This document shows, piece after piece, positions 12,201-23,204 of a stretch of DNA of 64,000 nucleotides; positions within the stretch are counted from its first letter, which is position 1; each line of letters begins with the position of its first letter. A program made the position numbers and the translations under genes. The notes under the pieces are model-generated. The model searched no databases and was not told the DNA's origin. It saw only the letters and a list, made by a program, of their open reading frames with translations. This stretch comes from Ephydatia muelleri (Eukaryota; Porifera; Demospongiae; Spongillida; Spongillidae), in assembly GCA_013339895.1 (NCBI GenBank), contig JABACO010000002.1, positions 14,529,426 through 14,593,425 of the forward strand. Reading direction: 5' to 3'.

Positions 12201-13211
12201 TCTAATGAGAGTGATAGAAATTATAAGTTGCCAAATAAACATGAGCCATGTATTTATGTGTTTATGAATTCATGGTTAAAGAAAACTCACATGATTATAC
12301 ATTAGCCTAGCATGCTAGCTTAATCATGCAGTTTAACTACATAGCTGACACATAATGCTGCATGCTACATGTACGAATATACAACTGTATATATAAGCTG
12401 CAAATTAGCTAGCAATTACTTTTTAAAAGAAACTCCATACACCAACTCACTTGCACAGTTCTTCTGGTGAATTTGTGATATCATAGCAGCATGGATGCTC
12501 TCTATTGAGACAAATCCAATACTGAATTGCCTCAGTGTACCCTTCACCAGATAGCAACGAGATGCAATCTTGCCACGTTTTTGGCCAGTACTTTATGATG
12601 TTTGGGTCGCCTTTGCAGAACAGATCACGACCGTAGTTTAAAACTCTCAAAAAGTGAGCTCGTGATGACGAAAATTCACTTTGAATCTTCATTGCTCCTA
12701 AAACAGCTTCTCGAATAATGCATTTCACTTTATGATCAACGACCGTTCCTTGCATTCGCTCAACATTTTCAATAGGAAATGATCCATCTTCATTTTGCAG
12801 AGTACATTCTATTCCTCCCGCGCAGAAATCCTCGGCCTCAAGCATTGTTTCCACATCGCCGCAGTCGGTAGCAGTGGTGAAGGGCGACGATTGGTTTGAG
12901 TTCGCTACGGTGGCGATCTCCGAGCTGCAGGCCTCAAGCTCGTCACCTGACATTGTTTTATCATCAGAAACAACGTTCGGTATACACATAGGCATTTCTG
13001 GAATGACGAGTGACGACGATGGGCTGGCTGTACTTGTGAAAGCTAAGTTCGATGCACATTTGGTAGCGATTTCCCAATGCCTGTATTCAGTAGATCTCGA
13101 CACTGCACTACCATTGCACATCCCACAAGGGCAGTGAGAATGCACGCTGCGCATGTCTGAGCACCTACAGTATACAATGTCTTCTCTTTTCCACGTTAAC
13201 GTTGCACTCAT
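9296..13211 (-). CDS. TNP2-like EnSpm transposase, element 1 copy
   Basis: Identical in translation to the element 2 transposase, where the protein is described. Exons on the minus strand are 12,451-13,211, 11,732-12,201, 11,506-11,676, 11,298-11,459, 10,885-11,241, 10,174-10,685 and about 9,657-10,121, with a C-terminal segment at 9,296-9,656 in another frame. All internal introns have GT-AG ends and consistent phases. The ATG at 13,211 faces the SAM gene ATG at 13,314. No disabling mutation is visible in exons 1-6. Confidence 0.85.
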
Positions 13212-13313
13212 CTTTATTGTATATGCTGCTTCCTGCGCATGCGCAATTACGTTTCCAGATCAGTACGCGTGTAAACGCCGGCGGCGGATCGATATCGTCG
13301 ACTTTTCAATCTC
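13212..13313. promoter_or_regulatory. Bidirectional promoter of element 1 with NRF1-like palindrome
   Basis: Only 102 bp separate the two divergent start codons, so both genes must share this region or have 5'UTR overlap. It contains the perfect palindrome TGCGCATGCGCA (13,234-13,245), which matches the NRF1 binding consensus, a factor known for bidirectional TATA-less promoters in animals. It is CpG-richer than the surrounding element. Confidence 0.65.
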
Positions 13314-15069
13314 ATGGCTGTTAGCGAAGACGAAGTAGCGAGTTGGAAGTTGGAGGAGACAGTGGAATGGGCGCTCAAGCAATACAATTCGCGGGTTGCA
13401 CATCGCTTTGAAGGTACATAGATAAATTCATTCTTTGTTCCGCTCAGTGTGTGAAATCACAAACGTCGCATTTTGACCACCAGCTAATGAAGGGTAACGG
13501 TGTGCACCCTATCGCGCTTGCCGATCGCGATCACCCTATATAGTAGATTCATACGTAGGATTTTTTACCAAGGTTTGACATGGCACTTTTAGATTCTGCA
13601 TTTGCGCGCGTAAAAAGTATCAGTTTGGAGGGCGGGCGCAGTTCGCCGGTTCGCACGTCCTAATTATACCTGGTGTAAATTAACCGCATTGGTGCACGGT
13701 GTTCTTTGATCTTTCAGAGCAAGAAATAGATGGTGAGACACTACTAATGTTATGCAAGACAGGGACAACAGATCAACTTAAGGCATGTGGACTGGAAACT
13801 GTCAAAGATCAACTAAAGCTAAAAAAACTGATTCAGGGTTCAGAGAAAACAAGTGTGGTGGCAGTAACAGAACAAGTGGCTTGCGGTACAAGTTGTATTG
13901 AATTAAACAGAAAGCTGTCGGGGAAGATCTCACCAGAAGATAGAAGGATCTATCTTATGATGTAAGGCAGCATGTATATTTTGTGCACTGCTGTGCTAAT
14001 ATATTATGTTCAATTAGGCGTAATAAAGTTCGCAAGGCTGTATACGATACCTGGAAGGGCAACAGTATTCCACTATTTAAGACTGACAGTGCTGAGCGAC
14101 AAAAACTGGAAGAGCTTGCTGCAACTCTAATCCCAACTTGCAAAACAAAATATTTTGGAGAACGTGCAATAAGGCAGCATATCTTCGATTCACTGAATGA
14201 GAAAAAACGAAGAATAAGAAAAGGGGTTGACTACACTAAAGTAAGTATATGTGTAATAGACATTAAAAACTTACAATGATTATCGTGCAGCAACCTAATA
14301 ATTAAAAGCATTATTAATGATTATAGCATGCATGTCAATATGGGCTGGATTTGTTTTGCAACCCAATGAATGTTGTTCAGTAATAATTGTCACAATTTAC
14401 CATGCACACTAGCCACGCATACGTAAAGCTATTGCTAAAGAGACAACTTCATCAGTTGGTGTCACAAATGCAAGTAAATTCAACAAATTACTGTTAGCAT
14501 TGAATGCAGGTAAACAAGTAATGTTGTACGCATGATATTCAGTAAATTATAATTCTACTCACATTATATATATAGCTACTGCTCCAGCCATCACTTCTCA
14601 CGACCTCACTGAAGTTCAATGCTTGAAGATTGGTGAGTATAATCATAATACACCATTTAAAAATATGCACATATTTATGTATTTTTGTACAGCCACAGCT
14701 CAAGTTTCACCTTCTTGTGACCCCTCTCCTGAAAGTCAATGCTTGAACTCAGGTGAGAACAATTATATAAATATTAACCAATTTTAATTATTCTTTTTAG
14801 AATTATCAGTAAAAAGTGCAGAAGTAATTGTGCTTCAAGCTCTTGGTGTCCATTTCCTGAAAGAAGTAACCAGGCAACAACTTGTTAGGGCTATCAACAA
14901 TCATCTTCCTCAAAATGCTGAGAGGAAAGCACTTCTCACAGCACCAAAGACATCACTGCTTAAGCCACTTGCACAGGGTCTTCTTGCCAAGAAAATTATT
15001 CAGATTAACTCTGGAGCTGATGTCTGTGATCTGACAAGAGATGACATTTTGGTTAGTGGGGTGCTTTAG
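13314..15069 (+). CDS. SAM-domain accessory protein of the EnSpm element, element 1 copy
   Basis: Seven exons: 13,314-13,413, 13,718-13,961, 14,018-14,240, 14,413-14,509, 14,576-14,632, 14,693-14,752 and 14,801-15,069. All have GT-AG ends and agreeing phases, giving 1,050 nt (349 residues). Residues ~1-75 are a sterile alpha motif: W at position 11, a WALKQYN helix, FEEQEIDGETLLML and a closing LKLKKLI helix. Residues ~110-190 are a basic, helical region (RNKVRKAVYDTW ... EKKRRIRKG) that could bind DNA. Two micro-exons follow that resemble each other, then a helical C-terminus (VLQALGVHFLKEVTRQQLV). SAM domains oligomerise or bind partners. As the second gene of a CACTA element it is placed like plant TNPA/TNPD-type helpers, but no homology to those is visible. 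Confidence 0.8.
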
Positions 15070-15817
15070 TACTTGCAGCATTCACTGGACAACACAACTT
15101 ACAGGCATTGATTCAATTTGCTTTTCAGTATTGAGGTGCACTGATTGGTGATCAAAATTAATAGCAACTGTGACATCATTGAGAAGTAGATTGTGATTAT
15201 GTAACCAGGGTGAGATTGACGAGGTAGAAATTGTTCTGTTGTGTGGAATTTAAGGAAATCTGAGACGACAGACCATAAGCGGAATTTACTACATCCAGGC
15301 TGGGATTTGGAGAAACGGAGGTGAAAAAAAAAGAAGGTAGGATCTGCAGCTCAGTCGTTGCTATTTCCGCTGCGGAATTGAAGAGAAACCAAAGCGGAAA
15401 CGGAGTTTAAGCATATATAGAAACTAGTGGGATTTGATTATAAAACTGGGATGGAAAAAGCTTTTTCTACGGTAAATCCTTACCTGGAAATACGAATTTC
15501 CATTGGGATTGTATCAAAAGCCGGACTGGATCCCAATGCGAAATTTAAGCCTCCGATTATGGGTTTATTCTTGGTTCCATATATGGAAAACATAATTTCT
15601 TCTTGGGAATTTACCGCAGGAATGTATAAGAGATTTTCAATTTCCACCAGTGGAAACACGTTTTACCAGCATGGAATCGTAAAATTCCGCTGCAAAAACC
15701 CAAGGTTGTTTTTCAAGGTTGTTTTTGTTCCGCAAACCCAATGTTGGGAATATGAGGTGGAATTAAGCGATTCCGGGGGTATTTCCCGATGTCCGGAACA
15801 CGAAATTTTTTCCTGTG
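15070..15817. repeat. Element 1 SAM-side non-coding and subterminal palindrome region
   Basis: No gene. Repeated short palindromes include TTCCGCTGCGGAA (15,365), GGAAATACGAATTTCC (15,486), TTCCATATATGGAA (15,575) and TTTCCACCAGTGGAAA (15,641), ending in GAAATTTTTTCCTGTG. Element 1 lacks 21 bp at ~15,424 that element 2 has. Apparent ORFs here come from the inverted repeat with element 2. Confidence 0.8.
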
Positions 15818-16011
15818 CTGGTCGTTGTGTTTTGTGGAGCGCAGAGGAGCAGAACGTTAAAGCTGATGGTTTTGCTCTGTTCTGACAGACAGGGCAGTTT
15901 GCTATAATCGGCCTCACCAGTACGCTCTTCATGTGCACCGTTGTAACCTTCTCCATCACTCCTGTTCGTGACCGTAGCATACTTCGCTTCCTTGGCTTCA
16001 GCGTTCCCCAT
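15818..16011 (-). pseudogene. UBL-ARM family copy B, 5' end of exon 1
   Basis: Begins MGNAEAKEAKYATVTNRSDG at 16,011 and continues through KLPCLSEQSKTISFNVLLL to NTTTS, where element 1 cuts the codon sequence. KTISFNVLL is the probable first strand of the ubiquitin-like fold. The next residues (RTFTTTKFPES in intact copies) are 7 kb away at 8,720. The 5' flank shares the GGGCGTGGTTC box found upstream of copies C and D. Confidence 0.85.
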
Positions 16012-16096
16012 ACTAGTAGGTAGTGGGCGTGGTTCAGATGCGAACGTCCAACCAGATCACCTAGTCCAATACACTGTACACAACTGGTTTTATAAT

Positions 16097-16099
16097 TAC
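16097..16099. other. Target-site duplication TAC, left of element 2
   Basis: TAC precedes CACAGG at 16,100 and is repeated at 23,202-23,204. Joining the flanks gives ATAATTACAACCGTAT, which matches the empty site TAATTATAACCGTAT upstream of copy C (31,583-31,600). Confidence 0.9.
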
Positions 16100-16868
16100 C
16101 ACAGGAAAAAATTTCGTGTTCCGGACATCGGGAAATACCCCCGGAATCGCTTAATTCCACCTCATATTCCCAACATTGGGTTTGCGGAACAAAAACAACC
16201 TTGAAAAACAACCTTGGGTTTTTGCAGCGGAATTTTACGATTCCATGCTGGTAAAACGTGTTTCCACTGGTGGAAATTGAAAATCTCTTATACATTCCTG
16301 CGGTAAATTCCCAAGAAGAAATTATGTTTTCCATATATGGAACCAAGAATAAACCCATAATCGGAGGCTTAAATTTCGCATTGGGATCCAGTCCGGCTTT
16401 TGATACAATCCCAATGGAAATTCGTATTTCCAGGTAAGGATTTACCGTAGAAAAAGCTTTTTCCATCCCAGTTTTATAATCAAATCCCACTACAAACATA
16501 AATTTCCACCTCTGTTTCTATATATGCTTAAACTCCGTTTCCGCTTTGGTTTCTCTTCAATTCCGCAGCGGAAATAGCAACGACTGAGCTGCAGATCCTA
16601 CCTTCTTTTTTTTTCACCTCCGTTTCTCCAAATCCCAGCCTGGATGTAGTAAATTCCGCTTATGGTCTGTCGTCTCAGATTTCCTTAAATTCCACACAAC
16701 AGAACAATTTCTACCTCGTCAATCTCACCCTGGTTACATAATCACAATCTACTTCTCAATGATGTCACAGTTGCTATTAATTTTGATCACCAATCAGTGC
16801 ACCTCAATACTGAAAAGCAAATTGAATCAATGCCTGTAAGTTGTGTTGTCCAGTGAATGCTGCAAGTA

Positions 16869-18624
16869 CTAAAGCACCCCACTAACCAAAATGTCATCTC
16901 TTGTCAGATCACAGACATCAGCTCCAGAGTTAATCTGAATAATTTTCTTGGCAAGAAGACCCTGTGCAAGTGGCTTAAGCAGTGATGTCTTTGGTGCTGT
17001 GAGAAGTGCTTTCCTCTCAGCATTTTGAGGAAGATGATTGTTGATAGCCCTAACAAGTTGTTGCCTGGTTACTTCTTTCAGGAAATGGACACCAAGAGCT
17101 TGAAGCACAATTACTTCTGCACTTTTTACTGATAATTCTAAAAAGAATAATTAAAATTGGTTAATATTTATATAATTGTTCTCACCTGAGTTCAAGCATT
17201 GACTTTCAGGAGAGGGGTCACAAGAAGGTGAAACTTGAGCTGTGGCTGTACAAAAATACATAAATATGTGCATATTTTTAAATGGTGTATTATGATTATA
17301 CTCACCAATCTTCAAGCATTGAACTTCAGTGAGGTCGTGAGAAGTGATGGCTGGAGCAGTAGCTATATATATAATGTGAGTAGAATTATAATTTACTGAA
17401 TATCATGCGTACAACATTACTTGTTTACCTGCATTCAATGCTAACAGTAATTTGTTGAATTTACTTGCATTTGTGACACCAACTGATGAAGTTGTCTCTT
17501 TAGCAATAGCTTTACGTATGCGTGGCTAGTGTGCATGGTAAATTGTGACAATTATTACTGAACAACATTCATTGGGTTGCAAAACAAATCCAGCCCATAT
17601 TGACATGCATGCTATAATCATTAATAATGCTTTTAATTATTAGGTTGCTGCACGATAATCATTGTAAGTTTTTAATGTCTATTACACATATACTTACTTT
17701 AGTGTAGTCAACCCCTTTTCTTATTCTTCGTTTTTTCTCATTCAGTGAATCGAAGATATGCTGCCTTATTGCACGTTCTCCAAAATATTTTGTTTTGCAA
17801 GTTGGGATTAGAGTTGCAGCAAGCTCTTCCAGTTTTTGTCGCTCAGCACTGTCAGTCTTAAATAGTGGAATACTGTTGCCCTTCCAGGTATCGTATACAG
17901 CCTTGCGAACTTTATTACGCCTAATTGAACATAATATATTAGCACAGCAGTGCACAAAATATACATGCTGCCTTACATCATAAGATAGATCCTTCTATCT
18001 TCTGGTGAGATCTTCCCCGACAGCTTTCTGTTTAATTCAATACAACTTGTACCGCAAGCCACTTGTTCTGTTACTGCCACCACACTTGTTTTCTCTGAAC
18101 CCTGAATCAGTTTTTTTAGCTTTAGTTGATCTTTGACAGTTTCCAGTCCACATGCCTTAAGTTGATCTGTTGTCCCTGTCTTGCATAACATTAGTAGTGT
18201 CTCACCATCTATTTCTTGCTCTGAAAGATCAAAGAACACCGTGCACCAATGCGGTTAATTTACACCAGGTATAATTAGGACGTGCGAACCGGCGAACTGC
18301 GCCCGCCCTCCAAACTGATACTTTTTACGCGCGCAAATGCAGAATCTAAAAGTGCCATGTCAAACCTTGGTAAAAAATCCTACGTATGAATCTACTATAT
18401 AGGGTGATCGCGATCGGCAAGCGCGATAGGGTGCACACCGTTACCCTTCATTAGCTGGTGGTCAAAATGCGACGTTTGTGATTTCACACACTGAGCGGAA
18501 CAAAGAATGAATTTATCTATGTACCTTCAAAGCGATGTGCAACCCGCGAATTGTATTGCTTGAGCGCCCATTCCACTGTCTCCTCCAACTTCCAACTCGC
18601 TACTTCGTCTTCGCTAACAGCCAT
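16869..18624 (-). CDS. SAM-domain accessory protein of the EnSpm element, element 2 copy
   Basis: Mirror copy of the gene at 13,314-15,069, with identical predicted exons: 18,525-18,624, 17,977-18,220, 17,698-17,920, 17,429-17,525, 17,306-17,362, 17,186-17,245 and 16,869-17,137. The product is 349 residues: SAM domain, basic helical middle, two related micro-exon segments (TEVQCLKI and PESQCLNS) and a helical C-terminus. Both copies being open argues for recent function. Confidence 0.8.
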
Positions 18625-18726
18625 GAGATTGAAAAGTCGACGATATCGATCCGCCGCCGGCGTTTACACGCGTACTGATCTGGAAACGTAATTGCGCATG
18701 CGCAGGAAGCAGCATATACAATAAAG
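18625..18726. promoter_or_regulatory. Bidirectional promoter of element 2 with NRF1-like palindrome
   Basis: Mirror of 13,212-13,313. TGCGCATGCGCA at 18,693-18,704. Confidence 0.65.
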
Positions 18727-21700
18727 ATGAGTGCAACGTTAACGTGGAAAAGAGAAGACATTGTATACTGTAGGTGCTCAGACATGCGCAGCGTGCATTC
18801 TCACTGCCCTTGTGGGATGTGCAATGGTAGTGCAGTGTCGAGATCTACTGAATACAGGCATTGGGAAATCGCTACCAAATGTGCATCGAACTTAGCTTTC
18901 ACAAGTACAGCCAGCCCATCGTCGTCACTCGTCATTCCAGAAATGCCTATGTGTATACCGAACGTTGTTTCTGATGATAAAACAATGTCAGGTGACGAGC
19001 TTGAGGCCTGCAGCTCGGAGATCGCCACCGTAGCGAACTCAAACCAATCGTCGCCCTTCACCACTGCTACCGACTGCGGCGATGTGGAAACAATGCTTGA
19101 GGCCGAGGATTTCTGCGCGGGAGGAATAGAATGTACTCTGCAAAATGAAGATGGATCATTTCCTATTGAAAATGTTGAGCGAATGCAAGGAACGGTCGTT
19201 GATCATAAAGTGAAATGCATTATTCGAGAAGCTGTTTTAGGAGCAATGAAGATTCAAAGTGAATTTTCGTCATCACGAGCTCACTTTTTGAGAGTTTTAA
19301 ACTACGGTCGTGATCTGTTCTGCAAAGGCGACCCAAACATCATAAAGTACTGGCCAAAAACGTGGCAAGATTGCATCTCGTTGCTATCTGGTGAAGGGTA
19401 CACTGAGGCAATTCAGTATTGGATTTGTCTCAATAGAGAGCATCCATGCTGCTATGATATCACAAATTCACCAGAAGAACTGTGCAAGTGAGTTGGTGTA
19501 TGGAGTTTCTTTTAAAAAGTAATTGCTAGCTAATTTGCAGCTTATATATACAGTTGTATATTCGTACATGTAGCATGCAGCATTATGTGTCAGCTATGTA
19601 GTTAAACTGCATGATTAAGCTAGCATGCTAGGCTAATGTATAATCATGTGAGTTTTCTTTAACCATGAATTCATAAACACATAAATACATGGCTCATGTT
19701 TATTTGGCAACTTATAATTTCTATCACTCTCATTAGACACTGTGGGCAAAAAGGTCAATTAACTTACTATTATTTGAGCCTACATGATAAAATAAGGAGA
19801 TGGTGCAGCAATCCTCACTTCTGTGAGAAGATGATGGCTCATTGGAAGGAGAGAGATCACTGGCTCAGTAATGAAGTTCTTTTTGCTCGGAATGAAATAT
19901 GGGATGGAGAAAGGTTCAAAGAACTTTCATGGTTTTGGAACCCTGAAGCAAGATGGGTTATACCAGCTTTGTGCCCAAACTGCAAGCAAGTTGTGGGCAG
20001 TCAATCCATCAAGGATGAATTAGGGCTTTCACCAGAAACACACATTGAAGAGCATTATGAATGCAGCATATCTATTCAGTGCCCTAATTGCTACTTAAGG
20101 TTTGAGCACAAACCCAAAGTTACTAGTGGAGGTCCTAGAAACATTGCTCTTATAGGCCATTGGGATGGGTGGCAACCTTTCAGCACATCATGCAAACACA
20201 GTTGTGGTGAGTAGTTATTATTAGCCTGCATGCTGGCTAACTTTAGTGTACTAATTTGCAGGAGCTATTGAGGTGTCAATTGCCACAATGAAAAAGTCTG
20301 ATCGATGCAGTACAGAAGAGGTGTATGTCTCTGGTTTTGTTCCAAGCTATCTACTTCCTAATAAGTGTCCAATATCTCTTGATCCATTTCTGGAGATTCT
20401 TGTTAAAGAATTAGAGGATCTATTTGTAAATGGTAATGGAGGTGGCTGTGTACATCAACTTAAAAGATTTTTTTTTAGGCATGGAGGTTGAATACACCGG
20501 ATCATCTGAAGGACTTCCCCCTGGAAAGATAGTAATACGGTGTATTCTACTACTATGGACTGGGGACTACCCTGCTCAAGCTCAGGTTGGAAAATTTATC
20601 CAAGGAGGAATTCGGCCCTGCAGACGTTGCAATGTTGTTGGTATGAACACTATTTTCCAATCATAATGCATCACAATATTTATTTAAATCCCACAGGTGC
20701 CCAAGGTTCAGAGTCAACCCACTATTACTATGGTAACTACAGATATCACAGCAGATACCCAAGTGATGAAAGAGACTTGAATATGTTTGTGCAGACTATG
20801 AAAGACATCGAATGTGAGGATCGGCCTACAGTTCATGCTACTATGGCACGAGAGAGTGGTTTCACTGGTCTCTCCATACTACACCGACTCTATGCTGCTT
20901 ATGGGTTCAATATTTTAAAGGATCTCACTTTTGATGCCATGCATGATGTTACCCTTAACATTATTCATCACCATCTTCTGAGGTATCTGGAAGCTGGAAT
21001 TTTGTCTAGAAATGAAATTGATGTAAGACTGGCAGCCATTCCATGGACATCAGGTATATTGCTAACTTTAGCTTAATATGTTGGAACATAAATTGACACT
21101 TGTATAATAAGCTGGTTAATTCTTAGCTTACATATAAGCTATAATCATGCTATAAAATATACCAGTGTTCTCTACAATTACATATATATTAAAACCATAA
21201 TCATGTTACAAGATAAACCAGTGCTCTCTACAATCACATGCACATGCTTTAGAACTTAAGGATGGCAGACTTCCAACCTCAGTTACCAAGCGATTAGGGT
21301 TTTGGAAGGCAGAAGAGTTGCAGAAATTTTGCTATCCAGCATCAGAATATGTACTAGGAGGAATCTTACCTGATGATGAATATCATGTGTGGATACTAAT
21401 TGTTCGCATAACTGAAATGATCTTCCAAATAGGACGAAGCGGTTGGTCTGATGATGATATTCAACTTCTTAAGCAGTTAATTCTCAGGCATAACACCCTC
21501 ACTGAAGAAGTTGAGGGCCTAAAGAGTTGTGTCGTAACACTGCATAATCTGATACATTACCCTGAGGAAATCAAACGCTTTTCAAGCCCAGACAATTACT
21601 GGTGTTATACTTTTGAAAGAGCGGTACATGGTTATGTGGTTAGGTCATCCAATAACCGAAACATGGAGTTGTCATTCTCAAACTCAGAATGCCTAAGAGA

Positions 21701-22642
21701 ATTCCTTAAGTTTCACAGTGGAAATGTACAAAGTTCCATGAAGTTAAATACTTCTTTTTTCCCAGTAAGTTAATTGAATAAAATTATCCATAATGTAAAA
21801 TGAATTTTCTTAACAGGGATATGTTCATGCAAGTACTATTAGTGAAGCAGTTACCATGGCAAAACATAGAGATGTGGCATATCAATCAATCTTAGTTGGG
21901 GGAAAGAAATACACTTCACTATCCACACATGAAGTAACAGAAGTTTTTCGTGTCTTGAAAAAGCAACAACTAAAACATTTTACCCTTGCTGTGATACAAG
22001 CTCCCAGCATTTACATGTCCCAGCATGGTTTTGGAGGTACTTTGTATCGTGTTGGTGAACATGTCCTTGTGTCAGATGATGCAGGTGAATTATCTGTAGC
22101 TAAGATAGATGCAATCTTAGCCGTTAACATTGAAGAAGAGTATCATTTGCTTCTAAAAGGAGAGGAATATGCTCAATCTGTGACAGAAACTGGTGACTCC
22201 AGAATTCACACAAGTAGCGAAAATCCATTTGTTGAGTCCACTTCATCTATGATTTTTTTTCCCATGCAAAAGCATTGTTAGGAAAGTGATGCTGTTTCCT
22301 GATCCTGATCACCTGCATGATCCATATATGTATGTGGTTATAGATCATCAAAGACCCTTCATACCACTCAACAAAGAGGCTGTAATTGTACCACATTTCC
22401 CTGAGGCTGGTGATATGGTGTGTGTTCGTGGCACCATCGGGAATGAAGTATACTTTGCACATATACAGTCAGTTAACAAGAACTCTAACACTTGCCAGGT
22501 CTACTTCTATGGAAATGACCCAGGCCATCCAAGCATATCTGCTTCAAAATACAAAAGGCTTAAATTGCAGGAGACAGTACACTGGTCTTCAATCCTAGGA
22601 ACAGCAAAAGGACAATTTATAGGACACTATTGGGTTGCATAA
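18727..22642 (+). CDS. TNP2-like EnSpm transposase, element 2 copy
   Basis: Exons 18,727-19,487, 19,737-20,206, 20,262-20,432, 20,479-20,640, 20,697-21,053, 21,253-21,764 and 21,817 onward join in phase with GT-AG ends. The N-terminus is cysteine-rich (CRCSDMR...CPCGMCNG). Residues ~270-640 match the transposase_21/TNP2 core: helical YLSLHDKIRRWCSN, two CPNC knuckles, GHWDGWQPF (first acidic residue, ~392), DPFLEILVKELEDLF, LLWTGDYPA (second, ~497) and TFDAMHDVTLNIIHHHL (~600). In this family they would form the DDE/D catalytic centre that cuts at the CACAG ends. The C-terminal block (22,286-22,642, VVIDHQRPFIPLNKE...) is in another frame; an AG acceptor at 22,280-22,281 suggests one more intron whose donor I could not fix. 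Total is about 1,050-1,080 residues. Confidence 0.85.
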
Positions 22643-23201
22643 TGTACAAACATGTACCACATATTCTATATAGCTAATGTGGACAACATTATAACAATGC
22701 TTTCTGTGCTTGGACTCCATTATAGGAAATACAAGTGCAGATAGTTATTTTTATAACCAAGCATGTACAGTGGAAGTAAAGTTATGATACTTATTTGGTT
22801 TGTATAAATTCCCGGATGGGAAAAAATTCCCATGTACGGAATATGTAAATATGGGTTATTCATACTGGGTTTTCGGAAAACCATTCCACTTATGGAAATG
22901 CTATCTTTTTCAGATTGGAATTTACATTTCCATCACAGGAAACATTAAAATGGTTTTCCGAAAAACCCAGTACGGATACGAAAAATCCATGTCCGATTTA
23001 TAAAAACCCATTGAATTACTGTTTCCAGGTTGAGATTAACATATTCCGTAGCTGGGAATTTCTTTCCCATCCGGGAATTTTTTCCCATCCGGGAATTTTT
23101 TAATTATTGACGGAATTTGGAATGAAAACCATGGTTGGGAATGGGAATTGACCAAAACCCAAGATAAAACCATGGTTGGGAACGAGAAATTTTTTCCTGT
23201 G
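22640..23201. repeat. Element 2 transposase-side subterminal repeats
   Basis: Mirror image of 8,737-9,298; the same TTCC/GGAA palindromes, with no coding sequence. Confidence 0.8.
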
Positions 23202-23204
23202 TAC

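Larger units (their letters stand above)
8737..15817 (-). mobile_element. EnSpm/CACTA-type DNA transposon, element 1 (7,081 bp)
   Basis: Bounded by inverted termini CACAGGAAAAAATTTC (8,737) and GAAATTTTTTCCTGTG (15,817) with a 3-bp duplication CTG. The CACAG ends, 3-bp duplication, TNP2-like transposase and repeat-rich subterminal DNA all fit the EnSpm/CACTA branch of the CMC superfamily. It carries two divergent genes: the transposase (minus) and a SAM-domain protein (plus). It matches element 2 base for base in mirror image (x maps to 31,938 minus x) apart from one 21-bp indel. It interrupts the ubiquitin-like coding exon of copy B. Confidence 0.93.
16100..23201 (+). mobile_element. EnSpm/CACTA-type DNA transposon, element 2 (7,102 bp)
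   Basis: Same termini as element 1 but inverted: CACAGGAAAAAATTTCGTG at the left (SAM-gene side) and GAAATTTTTTCCTGTG at 23,201. Flanked by TAC. Contains a 21-bp segment (about 16,493-16,513) missing from element 1; every other coordinate mirrors exactly. Inserted about 90 bp upstream of the copy B start codon, 282 bp from element 1. Confidence 0.93.

Noticed and set aside
13155-13310. Whether the CpG-rich patch between the transposon genes is bacterial DNA
   Set aside because: It lies inside both element copies between matching start codons and contains no bacterial coding sequence; it fits a promoter.
15427-16499. Two overlapping ORFs of 152 and 278 codons with shared sequence
   Set aside because: They read through the inverted subterminal ends of the two transposons and the exon fragment between; the shared peptide is a consequence of the inverted repeat.
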